A stretch of 64,000 nt of DNA from Haloglomus litoreum (lineage in GTDB: Archaea > Halobacteriota > Halobacteria > Halobacteriales > Haloarculaceae): NCBI RefSeq assembly GCF_029338515.1, contig NZ_CP119988.1, positions 3,472,001-3,536,000 of the forward strand, in the 5' to 3' direction. This document shows, one piece after another, positions 24,556 to 34,266 of the stretch. A model generated the notes under the pieces. That model saw only the letters and a list, made by a program, of their open reading frames with translations, had not been told where the DNA came from and searched no databases. Numbering within the stretch: position 1 is the first letter of the stretch; each line of letters opens with the position of its first letter. Made by a program: the position numbers and the translations under genes.

Positions 24556-25866
24556 ATGATAGACACGGGCAGGCGAACGTTCCTGAAGGGCGCGGGTGCG
24601 GCCGGCGCCGTGGCGCTGGGCGCCGGTTCGGCGACGGCGACCGAGTCGCTCCCGCTCGACGACGAACTGGACCTCACCGACGGTATCGAGGAGGGGCTCG
24701 CGGTGGTGGACCCGGACGCCTCGGTGTCCGGGCTGGCCGACCGCATCGCGGGGCTCGACACGGACGCCGCGACACGCGCGTTCGAGGTGCTCCCGCTGAT
24801 CTACCTCCGGGCACCGGGCCCGGTGCTCCGGGAGGTCGCCCGGCTGGACGGCGTCCGCTACGTCGCCGCCAACCGCGACCTGGAGTACTTCAACGAGGAC
24901 ATCGCCGCGGAGACGGGCGTGAACAGCGCCCGGGCCGAGCAGGGTGTCGACGGCTCGGGCGTCCACGTGGCGGTCATCGACAGCGGCGTCGCGGCCACCC
25001 ACCCGGACCTCGTCGTCGAGAACAACTACCAGTGGTCGGGCAACCCGCTCGGGTCACCGACGCTGTGGGTGCCAGCACACGACCTCGATACGGACGAACT
25101 CGGGCACGGGACCCACTGCTCGGGCACCGTCGCCGGCCAGGGCGACGTGGACGGCGGGATGGCCCCCGGCGCGGCGCTGACGGGCTACTCGACCGGGGCG
25201 GCCGTCTCGGTGCTGAAGTCGGCGGCCGCGTTCGACCACCTGCTGGCGAACCACTCCGACGTCGTCGACGTGGTGTCGAACTCCTACGGGGCGGCCTCGG
25301 GGGAGGACTTCGACCCGAGCATCCCGCTCAACGTCGCGACGAAGACGGCCTTCGACCGCGGCCTGCTCTCGGTCTTCGCCGCGGGTAACGACGGCCCGAG
25401 CGCGAACACGCTCAACGACTACGCCAAGGCGCCGTGGGTGCTCGGCGTGGCCGCGACCGACGACGACCGGAACGTGACCGACTTCTCGTCGCGCGGGCGC
25501 CCCGGCGGGGCCCACGACCGCTCGACCGCGCTCGCGAACGGGACGGGCATCTACCGGCCGGGCGTGGCCGCACCGGGCAACCTCGTCAACAGCACGATGT
25601 CGCCGGGTGACGCGCTCCAGGCGACCGCACCCGACGCCGACCCCTTCTACGCCGCCATCTCGGGCACGTCGATGGCCTGCCCGGCGGTCTCCGGCATCGC
25701 GGCGCTGATGCTCGACGCGGCGGGCGACGACGCCGCCCCCCTCGACGTCATCCGGACCATCGAGGCGACCGCCGACGACGCCGGCCACGAGCCGTACCAG
25801 ACCGGTGCGGGCTTCGTCGACGCCGATGCGGCGGTCGCGCGAGCGGCCGACAGCGACTGGGCCTGA
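24556..25866 (+). CDS. Tat-exported subtilisin-like serine protease (S8), first of a tandem pair
   Basis: This 436-residue protease starts with a twin-arginine signal (GRRTFLKGAGAAGAVALG). A propeptide-like domain (about 30-110) ends in VRYVAANRDLEYF. The S8 catalytic domain has D142 in VAVIDSGV, H184 in GHGTHCSG and S372 in SGTSMACP, with the oxyanion Asn in AAGNDGPS. ATG 24556 places the RR motif at the normal distance; an in-frame ATG at 24541 is possible. A paralogue of the same design follows 183 bp downstream. Both are probably extracellular halolysin-like enzymes active at high salt. No C-terminal extension is present. Confidence 0.9.
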   Translation: MIDTGRRTFLKGAGAAGAVALGAGSATATESLPLDDELDLTDGIEEGLAVVDPDASVSGLADRIAGLDTDAATRAFEVLPLIYLRAPGPVLREVARLDGVRYVAANRDLEYFNEDIAAETGVNSARAEQGVDGSGVHVAVIDSGVAATHPDLVVENNYQWSGNPLGSPTLWVPAHDLDTDELGHGTHCSGTVAGQGDVDGGMAPGAALTGYSTGAAVSVLKSAAAFDHLLANHSDVVDVVSNSYGAASGEDFDPSIPLNVATKTAFDRGLLSVFAAGNDGPSANTLNDYAKAPWVLGVAATDDDRNVTDFSSRGRPGGAHDRSTALANGTGIYRPGVAAPGNLVNSTMSPGDALQATAPDADPFYAAISGTSMACPAVSGIAALMLDAAGDDAAPLDVIRTIEATADDAGHEPYQTGAGFVDADAAVARAADSDWA

Positions 25867-26049
25867 CCGTCTCGGCCGCCGGACCCTCCTCGGTGATACC
25901 GTCCAGGTACGGTGTTCGTCGTCCACCCGAGAGTATGCGAGAGTATGTCTACCGACTCGACTGAATCTCTAGTATATGTGGTGTTGTTCCCGATACCTTT
26001 GGACAGTTCTGCCTCAATCAGTTTACCTGAGTTCCGATACGGTACCGGT

Positions 26050-28410
26050 ATGGACGCAAACCGACGGACTGTCCTGAAGAGCGCGGGGGCTGCGGCGGGT
26101 GCCTCCATGTTCACGACCACCGGAGCCGCGGCGGAGACCATCCAGGCGGCTCTCGGGGACGGACTCGACGCCGAGAGCGACGACCTGCAGGGGGCGCTGG
26201 TCGTGTTCGAGCCGGGCGCCGACTACGGTGCCCTGGACCGGTTCGACCTGCCCGACGGCACCTACGAGATGGAGGCGCTCGACATCGTCTACACGCGCGC
26301 ACCGGGGTCCACGCTCCGCGCCATCGCCGCGCTCGACCGCGTGCAGTACGTCGAGGCCAACCGGCGCATCGACTACCACAACGGCGACGCCCAGATCGCC
26401 ACGCGTGCCGGCGAGGTCCAGGAGAAACCCACGCTGGGCTACACGGGTGACGGCGTCCACGTGGCGGTCATCGACAGCGGCGTCGACGCCTACCACCCGG
26501 ACCTGCAGGACCGGCTCCGGCACAACTTCCAGTTCCAGGACCCGCTCAGTTCCGACACCGCCTGGACGGACGTCGGCCCGGCCGACACGGACGACATCGG
26601 CCACGGGACCCACTGTGCCGGCTCGGTCGTCGGCGAGGGGAACCGGGACCCCGAGCACGAGGGGATGGCGCCCGACGCCGACCTGACCGTCTATTCCACG
26701 GGTGCGGGCCTGTTCATCCTCAACGCGGTCGCCGCGTACAACCACATCCTCGGGACGCTGACCGCCCCGGTCGAGGAGGGGGGACTCGGCGAAGAGCTCC
26801 ACATCACGTCGAACTCCTACGGCTCCTCCGGTGGCACCGACTTCAACCCGGCCGGCGGCCAGGAGCGCGCGACGTGGCGGGCGTTCGACGCCGGCATCAC
26901 GGTCGTCTCCTCGGCCGGCAACAGCGGCCCGGGGACGAACACACTGGGCGCCGCGAAGACCGCACCGCACATCCTCTGCATCGCGGCCAGCCACGACGGC
27001 CAGGGCGAGGGGATCGACGCGACGACGAAACCGACCAGCTTCTCCTCTCGGGGTCGCAAGGCGAACTACGGCCAGCAGCACCCCGAGAGCGAGGGGGCGC
27101 GCTGGCACGAGTTCCCGAACGGCGACGACGGGTACACGGCGGAGGACCGACGGGACGCGCTCGCCAACGTCGACGAGTTCAACCGCAAGAGCGGATCGGC
27201 GGAGGCGTTCGCCGACGACGAGCAGCCCGCGTCGAAGTCCTTCACCGCGGGTCCGGGTGCCGACGCCAGCGTGGCCGCCGACGGCGCGACGGTCGGGTCA
27301 CCGACCTACGTGGAGTACACGCCGGAGAACGACGACGTGGGCTCCATCGAGGCGACCATCTCCTGGAACCCGCCGGGCCAGGACCTCGATATCAACCTCC
27401 GGAAGGGCGGCGAGGACGGCCCGGTCGAGAGTTCCGCGGCCTCGCTCAACAACCCGGAGGTCCTGTCCGCACAGGTCGAGGCCGGCACGACGTACGTCTT
27501 CGAGATCATCCCGTACGCGGCCGCCCAGGCGACCGGGACCATCGACATCACGGAGCGCAAACAGGCCGAGGACCCGCCGACCGGCCCGTACGGTGTCTAC
27601 CGGCCGACCGTCATCGCACCCGGGAGCGCCGTCGTCTCGACGATGGGGGCTTCGGCGCTGAAGGCACTGGAGGCCAGCTACGGTGCGACGCCCGCCGACA
27701 CCGGCGTCTTCTACTCGGCGCTCTCGGGCACGTCGATGTCGTGCCCGGTCACGTCCGGCGTCGTCGCCCAGGTCATCGAGGCGTACTACCGCAACAACGG
27801 CGGCGAGTACCCCGACCCCGAGGAGGTCATCCGGCTCGTGGAGGGCGGTGCCGACCCCGAGGCGGAGGCCGCGTACACCCCGTACAACGCGGGTGCGGGG
27901 CTGGTCGACGCCGTCCGGACCATCGAGCAGTTCGCGGAACCGGGCGACGTCCCCGGGTACGCCGACATCAACCTCTCCCCGCTCGGCGACGAGCCGGAGA
28001 CGCTCTCGGCCGCCGGCTCCCGCGAGGACGACGGCCAGGTGTTCACCGGCGGCGGGACGAACCAGGTGACCGTCACCATCGAGAGCCTCAGCCACGACGT
28101 GGACGTGGCCCGTGAGGTCCTGCCGGACGGCTGGACGGTCGTCGGAACTGGCGAGGACGTCACCGAGGCGAGCGACACGGAGGTCCGCTTCGATACGACC
28201 GCGGTCAACGACGCGACCGGTGACGGGTCGGCGGAGTTCACCTTCTTCGTCGAGGCGCCCAGCGACCCGGACGGGTCCAACCAGTACACCCTCGGTCCCA
28301 CGGAGGTCAAGGAGACGTCCGGCCGGACCGACACCACCGGTTTCGCCGCCGTCTCCGGGACCTCCAGCACTGAGTACGTCGCCGGCGTGAGTACCGGCTC
28401 GGCGCTCTGA
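26050..28410 (+). CDS. Tat-exported subtilisin-like protease with inserted and C-terminal beta domains
   Basis: This 786-residue paralogue of the preceding protease has a Tat signal (ANRRTVLKSAGAAAGASM), a propeptide-like domain (to about 115) and the catalytic triad D142 (VAVIDSGV), H185 (GHGTHCAG) and S562 (SGTSMSCP). Nearly 380 residues separate His and Ser, against about 190 in the neighbour. The extra part holds a beta-sandwich insert (about 405-505; SIEATISWNPPGQDLDINL) resembling pre-peptidase C-terminal domains. After the core there is another beta domain (about 645-786). ATG 26050 keeps the signal intact; upstream in-frame codons lack coding character. An AGTTTACC element lies about 30 bp upstream. 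Confidence 0.88.
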   Translation: MDANRRTVLKSAGAAAGASMFTTTGAAAETIQAALGDGLDAESDDLQGALVVFEPGADYGALDRFDLPDGTYEMEALDIVYTRAPGSTLRAIAALDRVQYVEANRRIDYHNGDAQIATRAGEVQEKPTLGYTGDGVHVAVIDSGVDAYHPDLQDRLRHNFQFQDPLSSDTAWTDVGPADTDDIGHGTHCAGSVVGEGNRDPEHEGMAPDADLTVYSTGAGLFILNAVAAYNHILGTLTAPVEEGGLGEELHITSNSYGSSGGTDFNPAGGQERATWRAFDAGITVVSSAGNSGPGTNTLGAAKTAPHILCIAASHDGQGEGIDATTKPTSFSSRGRKANYGQQHPESEGARWHEFPNGDDGYTAEDRRDALANVDEFNRKSGSAEAFADDEQPASKSFTAGPGADASVAADGATVGSPTYVEYTPENDDVGSIEATISWNPPGQDLDINLRKGGEDGPVESSAASLNNPEVLSAQVEAGTTYVFEIIPYAAAQATGTIDITERKQAEDPPTGPYGVYRPTVIAPGSAVVSTMGASALKALEASYGATPADTGVFYSALSGTSMSCPVTSGVVAQVIEAYYRNNGGEYPDPEEVIRLVEGGADPEAEAAYTPYNAGAGLVDAVRTIEQFAEPGDVPGYADINLSPLGDEPETLSAAGSREDDGQVFTGGGTNQVTVTIESLSHDVDVAREVLPDGWTVVGTGEDVTEASDTEVRFDTTAVNDATGDGSAEFTFFVEAPSDPDGSNQYTLGPTEVKETSGRTDTTGFAAVSGTSSTEYVAGVSTGSAL

Positions 28411-28640
28411 GTGGACCGGTACCCACGATGCGTCGTTGAAAAGGGTCGTCACAGCGCTGTTGGTGGATGTTCGGCCGCACGGTCGGGACCACGACCGAGT
28501 CACCCCGGACCAGCGCTCTCCAGGGACCGTCCGCCCGTCCACCAGGAACGACGGTAGATAAACACCCGTACATGCGCACCCCAACACCTATCCAGTCGAG
28601 TCCGGTACCTGGGGTAACTGCCAGAGGTCCAGGTGGTGCA

Positions 28641-30314
28641 ATGAACTCGACACGTATACGGCGTGGGCTGGTGGTCCTCGTCGTCCTCCTGCTCGGACTG
28701 TCGCTCGTGGCTCCGGTCGCCGTAGCCACCGGTCCCCACGACGGCGACACGACGACCGGCGACAGCTTCGGGGACGACCTCACGGGCTCATCAAGCTCCG
28801 ATACGACGGACGGTTCCGACGGGGACGCCAGCTCCGGATCGAGCGACGACGGGTCGCTCTCGGACTCGGATTCGGATTCGAGTGACGACGGGTCGCTCTC
28901 CGATTCCGATTCGGATTCCGACTCGGACGACGACGGATCACTCTCGAACGCCGATTCCGACTCCGACTCGGAGTCGGGCGACGACGGGTCGCTCTCCGAT
29001 TCCGATTCGAGTGACGACGGGTCGCTCTCGGATTCGGACTCCGACTCGAACGACGACGGGATGGAGTCGGACGACGAGACGCTCCTCGGGTCGACGACGG
29101 AGGAGCTGTCGCTGGAAGAGCGACTGAGTGCACTCGCGACAGGATCGACGGACGAGGAGTCCTCTCCGGTCAGCGGGTCGGCGGATGGCGTGTCCTCCCT
29201 CGACGGTGGGACCGTCAGCGAGGCCGATCTCGTGGACGTGAACACGGTCTCCTCGCCGACGGACACCAGCTACGAGGTCGAACTGGTCGACCTCGCCTCC
29301 GACGGGACCGCGCTGCTCGAGGTGACCGCCAGTGGCGCCACGACCGACGGGCTGGCGACGACCGCCGAGACGGTCGGCGACACCGTGGCCGCCAGCAGCG
29401 ACCGATTCACCACGGGAGCGAGCGGGACGACCGACGCGACCGGTGACACCGCACGGGTCGAGTCGACCGGGCCCGTGGCGGGGAGCGACGATGCGGCGGC
29501 CGTCGATTCCGGCTCCGGGAGCGGTTCGGACGCTCCGGACGCCGGCTCCGGCAGCAACTCGGACGCCCTCCGGAACGCCATCGGCGGTGGCGTCCCCGTC
29601 TCGGGCGACGACCTGCCCGGCGGCCCGGCCGGTGCGGGCGCCGTCGTCGGGCTCGCCGGAGCGGCCGCGGCGGTCGCCGCCCGGCAGTCGGGTGCGTTCT
29701 CAGGGATGGGGGGCAGCCTCGCCACGACGACCCGGACCGCGGCCGCGTCGGTCCCGGGGACGGGCCACCTCGACCGGCTCGTCCGGATGCTGGCACCGTT
29801 CCGCTACTCGCGGTACGACGACTCGGACCCGCTCGAGCACGAGGCCCGCGAGGCCATGTTCGAGGTCGTCGAGGACTCGCCGGGGACCTACCTCTCGGAG
29901 ATCGCCGACCGGGCCGGCATCCCGCTGTCGACGGCCCGGCACCACATCCGCGTGCTGGAGCGCGAGGACCTCGTCAGCGGGGCGAAGGTCCGCGGCAAGC
30001 GCCGGTTCTACCCCGCCCACACGGAGGGCGTCGAGCTGGCAGCGGCGATGAACGACGACTCCACCGCGGCGGTCATCGACGCGCTCGCCCGGCTCGGCGC
30101 GGCCTCGGTCAGCGACCTGGCGGACGAACTCGGGAAGGACCCCAGCACGGTCACCCATCACGTCCAGCGGCTGGAGGAGGACGAGGTGGTCGTGCGCGAG
30201 CGTGACGGACGCGCTGTCATGAACAAGCTGACCGCCGCCGCCCGGACGATGCTGGAGCCCGACGAGCGCGCCGCCGGGCCGGCGGCCGCCGGCGAGGCCA
30301 TGGCCTCCGACTGA
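28641..30314 (+). CDS. probable transmembrane regulator: Ser-Asp-rich ectodomain plus two winged-helix domains
   Basis: This 557-residue protein has an unusual domain order. It begins with an N-terminal signal or anchor helix (GLVVLVVLLLGLSLVAPVAVA, residues 9-29) and a Ser-Asp repeat region (about 47-150, SDSDS and DDGSLSD motifs). A low-complexity Thr/Ser/Gly region (to about 325) leads to a second hydrophobic segment (AGAVVGLAGAAAAVAA, about 330-346). Two ArsR/MarR-like winged helices follow (about 397-463 with ISTARHHIRVLE-like LSTARHHIRVLE, and 474-543 with PSTVTHHVQRLE). The layout implies a sensor outside and DNA binding inside. ATG 28641 starts the signal peptide; an in-frame ATG exists at 28572. 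A TAGATAAA element lies at about 28553. Confidence 0.75.
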   Translation: MNSTRIRRGLVVLVVLLLGLSLVAPVAVATGPHDGDTTTGDSFGDDLTGSSSSDTTDGSDGDASSGSSDDGSLSDSDSDSSDDGSLSDSDSDSDSDDDGSLSNADSDSDSESGDDGSLSDSDSSDDGSLSDSDSDSNDDGMESDDETLLGSTTEELSLEERLSALATGSTDEESSPVSGSADGVSSLDGGTVSEADLVDVNTVSSPTDTSYEVELVDLASDGTALLEVTASGATTDGLATTAETVGDTVAASSDRFTTGASGTTDATGDTARVESTGPVAGSDDAAAVDSGSGSGSDAPDAGSGSNSDALRNAIGGGVPVSGDDLPGGPAGAGAVVGLAGAAAAVAARQSGAFSGMGGSLATTTRTAAASVPGTGHLDRLVRMLAPFRYSRYDDSDPLEHEAREAMFEVVEDSPGTYLSEIADRAGIPLSTARHHIRVLEREDLVSGAKVRGKRRFYPAHTEGVELAAAMNDDSTAAVIDALARLGAASVSDLADELGKDPSTVTHHVQRLEEDEVVVRERDGRAVMNKLTAAARTMLEPDERAAGPAAAGEAMASD

Positions 30315-30368
30315 GCCGAGCGCGTTCCCGCCTGCTTCCCCGCCTCGTCCCGGTACCGCTCCGCTCGC

Positions 30369-31679
30369 TCACTCCTTGACCGCGCCGTCCTCGTCCACCA
30401 GCAGCCCGACGTCCGACACCTCGAACGCCCGGCCGCGCTCGAACAGCGCCCGCACGGGGCCCCCCGTGTCGGGGCGGAACTCGACGGCGTACCCCTGCAT
30501 CCAGTTCTCCCCCCGGAGCCGTCCGGTCTCCGGGTCGCGGTCGGTCACCTCGATGGAGTGAGGGGTCCCCTCGACCTCGAACCCGAGGCGGTCGCCCTCG
30601 ACCGCGTAGCGAAGCGGCGTCCGCCCGGTGTCGAGCTTCCGGGCCGCAGTCGGGGCGAGGTCGACCGTCCCGGTCCGTTCCGTGCCGTCGTACGTCCCCG
30701 TCCAGCCGTCGCTGTCCCGGCGCAGTGCGACCCGGTAGCCGACGAGGTCGTTCCGGAGCGTGATGGTACCCCTCAGCGGGTCGATGGCCTCGACGGCCCC
30801 ACGGAACCGGCCACCCCGGACGGTGACATCGGGGTCGTCGACGCGGAGCCAGTCGCCGAGCGCGCGATCACCCGTCACGAGGACGGCCGCCAGCGCGCTC
30901 GCGTCGGCAGGCGGGTCCGGCCTCGGCGCGGTCGCCTCGTAGGCGGCCCCACGAAGGGCACGCCGTGCCGCCAGCCGGACGCCCTCGTTCAGGTCCGTCC
31001 GGGCCGCCTGGGCGAGTACCGACCGTGTCTCGGGCTCGTCGCCCACTCGGCCGGCCGCACCGAGGGCGAGGCACGCCGCGCGCCGGGCCGGGATGGACTC
31101 GTCGCTCAGCATCCCCACCAGCCGCTCGTGGCGCTCCCCGTCGGCGTGCGGGAGCAGGGCGCAGAGCCGTGCCGCGTGCTTGCGGACCGGCGGGTGGTCG
31201 TCGGTCAGGAGGCCGGTCAGCCGGTCGGCAGGCACGACAGCGGGGTGGCGGGTGGCGAGCCACTCCAGCGCCCACGCGACGCTGTGGCGGACGCTCTCCG
31301 ACCGGTCGTCGAGGTGAGCACGGAGGGTGGTCGCGGTCGACCGGTGGCTCGCCGGGTCCCGGACGATGACCTCGGCGACCGGCCGGGCGACGTTCGCGCG
31401 GACGCTCGCGACGGGGTCGTCGAGACAGCCGAGCAGGTCCGCCAGCAGCGGCTCGACCGCGACGGGGTCGTGGGTGCCGACCTCGAAGCAGATGCGGGCG
31501 ACGGCTGTCCGGACGCGGTCGTCGGGGTCGTCCAGACCCCCGACGACCCGCTCGACGACCGGCGCCAGGATGCCGGGGGTCCCCGTCGCCGTCTCCACCA
31601 GTTCGGACGCCGCCTCCCGACGCCGCTCGACGGTGTCCCCCTCGAGCAGCGCCGTCACACGGTCGTTCGGCACTCCCAT
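30369..31679 (-). CDS. HEAT-repeat protein, unknown function
   Basis: This 436-residue soluble protein has five to six HEAT-like helical repeats in residues 1-240 (DDPDDRVRTAVARICFEVG, DDPVASVRANVARPVAEV, DDRSESVRHSVAWALEWLA, DDHPPVRKHAARLCALL and similar). The C-terminal region (about 260-436) is beta-rich and has no recognised motif. HEAT arrays serve as protein-binding scaffolds, so it is probably an adaptor. It lies 85 bp downstream of the E1-alpha dehydrogenase gene on the same strand and could be cotranscribed, but nothing links them functionally. Confidence 0.75.
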   Translation of the reverse strand: MGVPNDRVTALLEGDTVERRREAASELVETATGTPGILAPVVERVVGGLDDPDDRVRTAVARICFEVGTHDPVAVEPLLADLLGCLDDPVASVRANVARPVAEVIVRDPASHRSTATTLRAHLDDRSESVRHSVAWALEWLATRHPAVVPADRLTGLLTDDHPPVRKHAARLCALLPHADGERHERLVGMLSDESIPARRAACLALGAAGRVGDEPETRSVLAQAARTDLNEGVRLAARRALRGAAYEATAPRPDPPADASALAAVLVTGDRALGDWLRVDDPDVTVRGGRFRGAVEAIDPLRGTITLRNDLVGYRVALRRDSDGWTGTYDGTERTGTVDLAPTAARKLDTGRTPLRYAVEGDRLGFEVEGTPHSIEVTDRDPETGRLRGENWMQGYAVEFRPDTGGPVRALFERGRAFEVSDVGLLVDEDGAVKE

Positions 31680-31764
31680 CTACCCCCCGTACGACGGGAC
31701 AGGAGGTGTAACTGTCGGTGGTGAGGGGGTCCGTGTCGGGGGGGCGCTGGGCGATGTGACCCGC

Positions 31765-32907
31765 TCACTCCCAGACAGGCCCGCCCGGTTCGATCTCATC
31801 GGCACGCTCGTGTAGCCACGCGCGCTGCTCGCGGACCCGCGGCGGGAGGTCGGCGTACGAGTGGTCGAACAGGTCGGCGACCGCCGGCGGGGCGGTCGCC
31901 TCGGCGGTCGCGACGGCCTCGTCGGCCTCGCGGGCGGCGCGGTCGTGGGCCGACTCGACGAACGCCTCGTCGACGATCCCCTCCTCGCGGGCGAACTCGG
32001 TCAGTCGGTCGAGCGGGTCGCGCCGGCGCCACTCGGGCACCTCGACCCGATCCTCGTAGCGCGAGGGGTCGTCGCTCGTCGTGTGGGGGCCGTGCCGGTG
32101 GACGAGCGACTCGACGAGCATCGGCTCGCCCTCGCGGACGGTCGCGAGGGCCTCGCGGACGACCTCGAGGACCGCCAGCGGGTCGGTCCCGTCGACCTGC
32201 CGGCCCGTGAACCCGTACGCCTCGGCGCGTGCCGCGATGCTGTCGGCGGCGGTCTGCCGTTCCCGGGGGGTCGAGATGGCCCAGCCGTTGTTCTCGCAGA
32301 GAAAGAGGACGGGCGCCTCGAACACGCCGGCGAAGTTCATCGCCTCGTGGGCGTCACCCTCGGAGGTGGCGCCGTCGCCGAGGTAGGCGACGACGGCCTC
32401 GTCGGTCGGGCCGTCGGTGGGGTCGACGAGGCCCGCGGCGACGGCACCGTCACGGCGTGCCGGCTCGCCGTCGGTGGCCGCTGAGGGCTCGGGCTCGACG
32501 GCGTTCCGGTAGTTCACCGCCATCCCGAAGCCGACGGCGTGGGGGAGCTGCGTGGCGATGGGGACGGCCTGCGGGAACAGCCGGACGTCGTGGTCGGAGA
32601 CGAACTCCGGGTAGCCCCGGCGGAAGAGGAGCACGTCGCTCATGGGGACGCCGCGGGCGAGCGCCATCGCGTTCGTCCGGTAGGTCGGGAACAGCCAGTC
32701 GGTCTCACGCATGGCGTGGGCGGCCGCGACCTGCGAGCCCTCCTGGCCCCGGTAGGGTGGGTAGCCGGACATCCAGCCCCGGCGCTGGAGGCTGAGCGCC
32801 CGGTCGTCGAAGACCCGGGCCCGGATGACATCACGGAGGAGGGCTCGGACGTCCGCGGCCTCGAGGCCGGTGTCGCCGAGTGGTCGCTCGTCGATGACGC
32901 GGTGCAT
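31765..32907 (-). CDS. thiamine-pyrophosphate dehydrogenase E1 component, alpha subunit
   Basis: This 380-residue subunit is of the 2-oxoacid dehydrogenase (pyruvate/branched-chain/acetoin) type. [21 protein letters not shown] and the [13 protein letters not shown] motif lead to the TPP-binding signature. The signature starts at [17 protein letters not shown] and ends at ENNGWAIST, about 30 residues apart as required. The phosphorylation-loop-like [13 protein letters not shown] is present. The ATG at 32907 begins MHRVIDE. E1-alpha functions as a heterotetramer with E1-beta, but no E1-beta, E2 or E3 gene lies nearby, so a partner must be encoded elsewhere. It is divergent from trm1. Confidence 0.9.
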   Translation of the reverse strand: MHRVIDERPLGDTGLEAADVRALLRDVIRARVFDDRALSLQRRGWMSGYPPYRGQEGSQVAAAHAMRETDWLFPTYRTNAMALARGVPMSDVLLFRRGYPEFVSDHDVRLFPQAVPIATQLPHAVGFGMAVNYRNAVEPEPSAATDGEPARRDGAVAAGLVDPTDGPTDEAVVAYLGDGATSEGDAHEAMNFAGVFEAPVLFLCENNGWAISTPRERQTAADSIAARAEAYGFTGRQVDGTDPLAVLEVVREALATVREGEPMLVESLVHRHGPHTTSDDPSRYEDRVEVPEWRRRDPLDRLTEFAREEGIVDEAFVESAHDRAAREADEAVATAEATAPPAVADLFDHSYADLPPRVREQRAWLHERADEIEPGGPVWE

Positions 32908-33069
32908 GTGCGTGCCCAGTTCTGGGGCGCGGTTAGCGGTTGTGGTGGTCCGGACGGTGGGCTGCGGGGGAGCCACCGCCCGACCCGACGCCGGCTCCAG
33001 CCAGCCGCTCTGCCCGTCGGCCGACCACGAACGGAGTCCCTTTGTCCCCGCACCCACTCGACCCGCCAC

Positions 33070-34194
33070 ATGGACGTCTCGGAGGGAACCATCACCGTGG
33101 CGGTGCCCGAACAGCCCGAGCAGGGCGCGGGTGACGCCGTCTTCTACAACCCGGAGCAGGAGCTGAACCGGGACCTGACGGTGGCGGCGCTGCGGGCCTA
33201 CCGCGAGCGCGCTGAGGACGAGGGTGTCGACGGGCCGCCGCCACGCTCGTACCTGGACGCGACGGCGGCGTCGGGCATCCGGGGCGTGCGGGCCGCCGCG
33301 GCCGGGTTCGAGGCGACGTGCTGTGACGTGGACCCCGACGCGGTGGAACTGGCCCGGGAGAACTTCGCGCGCAACGACCTCGACGGGACCGCGGTCCACC
33401 GGGACGCGAACGCCCTGATGCACGAGGAACGCTTCGACGTGGTCGACCTCGACCCGTTCGGGACGCCCATCCCGTTCGCCGACGCCGCGTTCAACTCCGC
33501 CCGGACGCTGTGTTGCGTGACCGCCACGGACACGGCGCCGCTGTGTGGCGCGCACTTCGAGTCGGGCGTGCGCTCGTACTCGGCGGTCCCGCGCAACACC
33601 GACTTCCACGCGGAGATGGGGCTGCGGATCCTGCTGTCGGCGCTCGTCCGCACCGCGGCGCGCTACGACGTGGCCGCCGAGCCAATCCTCTCGCACTCGG
33701 CGCCCCACTACGCCCGCACGTACCTCGAACTCACATCAGGGGCGCAGGCGGCCGACCGCTTGCTGGAGGAGCTGGGCCACATCGACTGGTGTCCGGACTG
33801 CTTCTGGCGGACCGCCCGGAAGGGGCTGATCCACGACCCCGTGACGGAGTGTCCCGACTGCGAGCGCCCCACCAAGCCGGCCGGGCCGCTCTGGCTGGGA
33901 CCGACCCACGAGGAGGGCTTCCTCGGCCGGGTCCGCGCGCACGTGGACGAGGACGAGATGGGCGCGGCCCGCGCCGTCGGGCGGACGCTGGACCGTCTCG
34001 ACGCCGAACTCGACGAGCCGACCCACTACGACCAGCACCGGCTGTTCGGCAACTGGAGCGCCCCCGCCATCGGGATGGACGAGTTCATCGAGCGCCTGCA
34101 CGAGGCCGGGTTCGAGGCCTCCCGGACCCACTACGGCGGAACGACGTTCAAGACGGACGCCGACGTGGCCGAGATGGCCGCCCTCTTCGCCTGA
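33070..34194 (+). CDS. trm1: tRNA (guanine(26)-N(2))-dimethyltransferase
   Basis: This 374-residue SAM-dependent enzyme methylates G26 at the hinge of tRNA. It starts with EGTITVAVP and the family segment [18 protein letters not shown] (residues 23-40). The SAM motif [16 protein letters not shown] (about 58-73) and the catalytic DLDPFGTP (about 123-130) follow. Two CxxC pairs (WCPDCFW and ECPDCERP, about 240-270) form the archaeal/eukaryal Trm1 zinc site. The length matches archaeal Trm1. ATG 33070 is the first start before the conserved region. A YihY-family gene follows after 72 bp. Confidence 0.96.
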   Translation: MDVSEGTITVAVPEQPEQGAGDAVFYNPEQELNRDLTVAALRAYRERAEDEGVDGPPPRSYLDATAASGIRGVRAAAAGFEATCCDVDPDAVELARENFARNDLDGTAVHRDANALMHEERFDVVDLDPFGTPIPFADAAFNSARTLCCVTATDTAPLCGAHFESGVRSYSAVPRNTDFHAEMGLRILLSALVRTAARYDVAAEPILSHSAPHYARTYLELTSGAQAADRLLEELGHIDWCPDCFWRTARKGLIHDPVTECPDCERPTKPAGPLWLGPTHEEGFLGRVRAHVDEDEMGAARAVGRTLDRLDAELDEPTHYDQHRLFGNWSAPAIGMDEFIERLHEAGFEASRTHYGGTTFKTDADVAEMAALFA

Positions 34195-34266
34195 CCGGGG
34201 CCGAGGCACCCGCCCGCCGTCACCGGGTCGGGGAGCCTTTGTGTCCCGGACACCAACCGACAGGTA

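Noticed and set aside
24556-28410. The two subtilases as fragments of one broken gene
   Set aside because: Each has its own Tat signal, propeptide and complete catalytic triad, so they are tandem paralogues.
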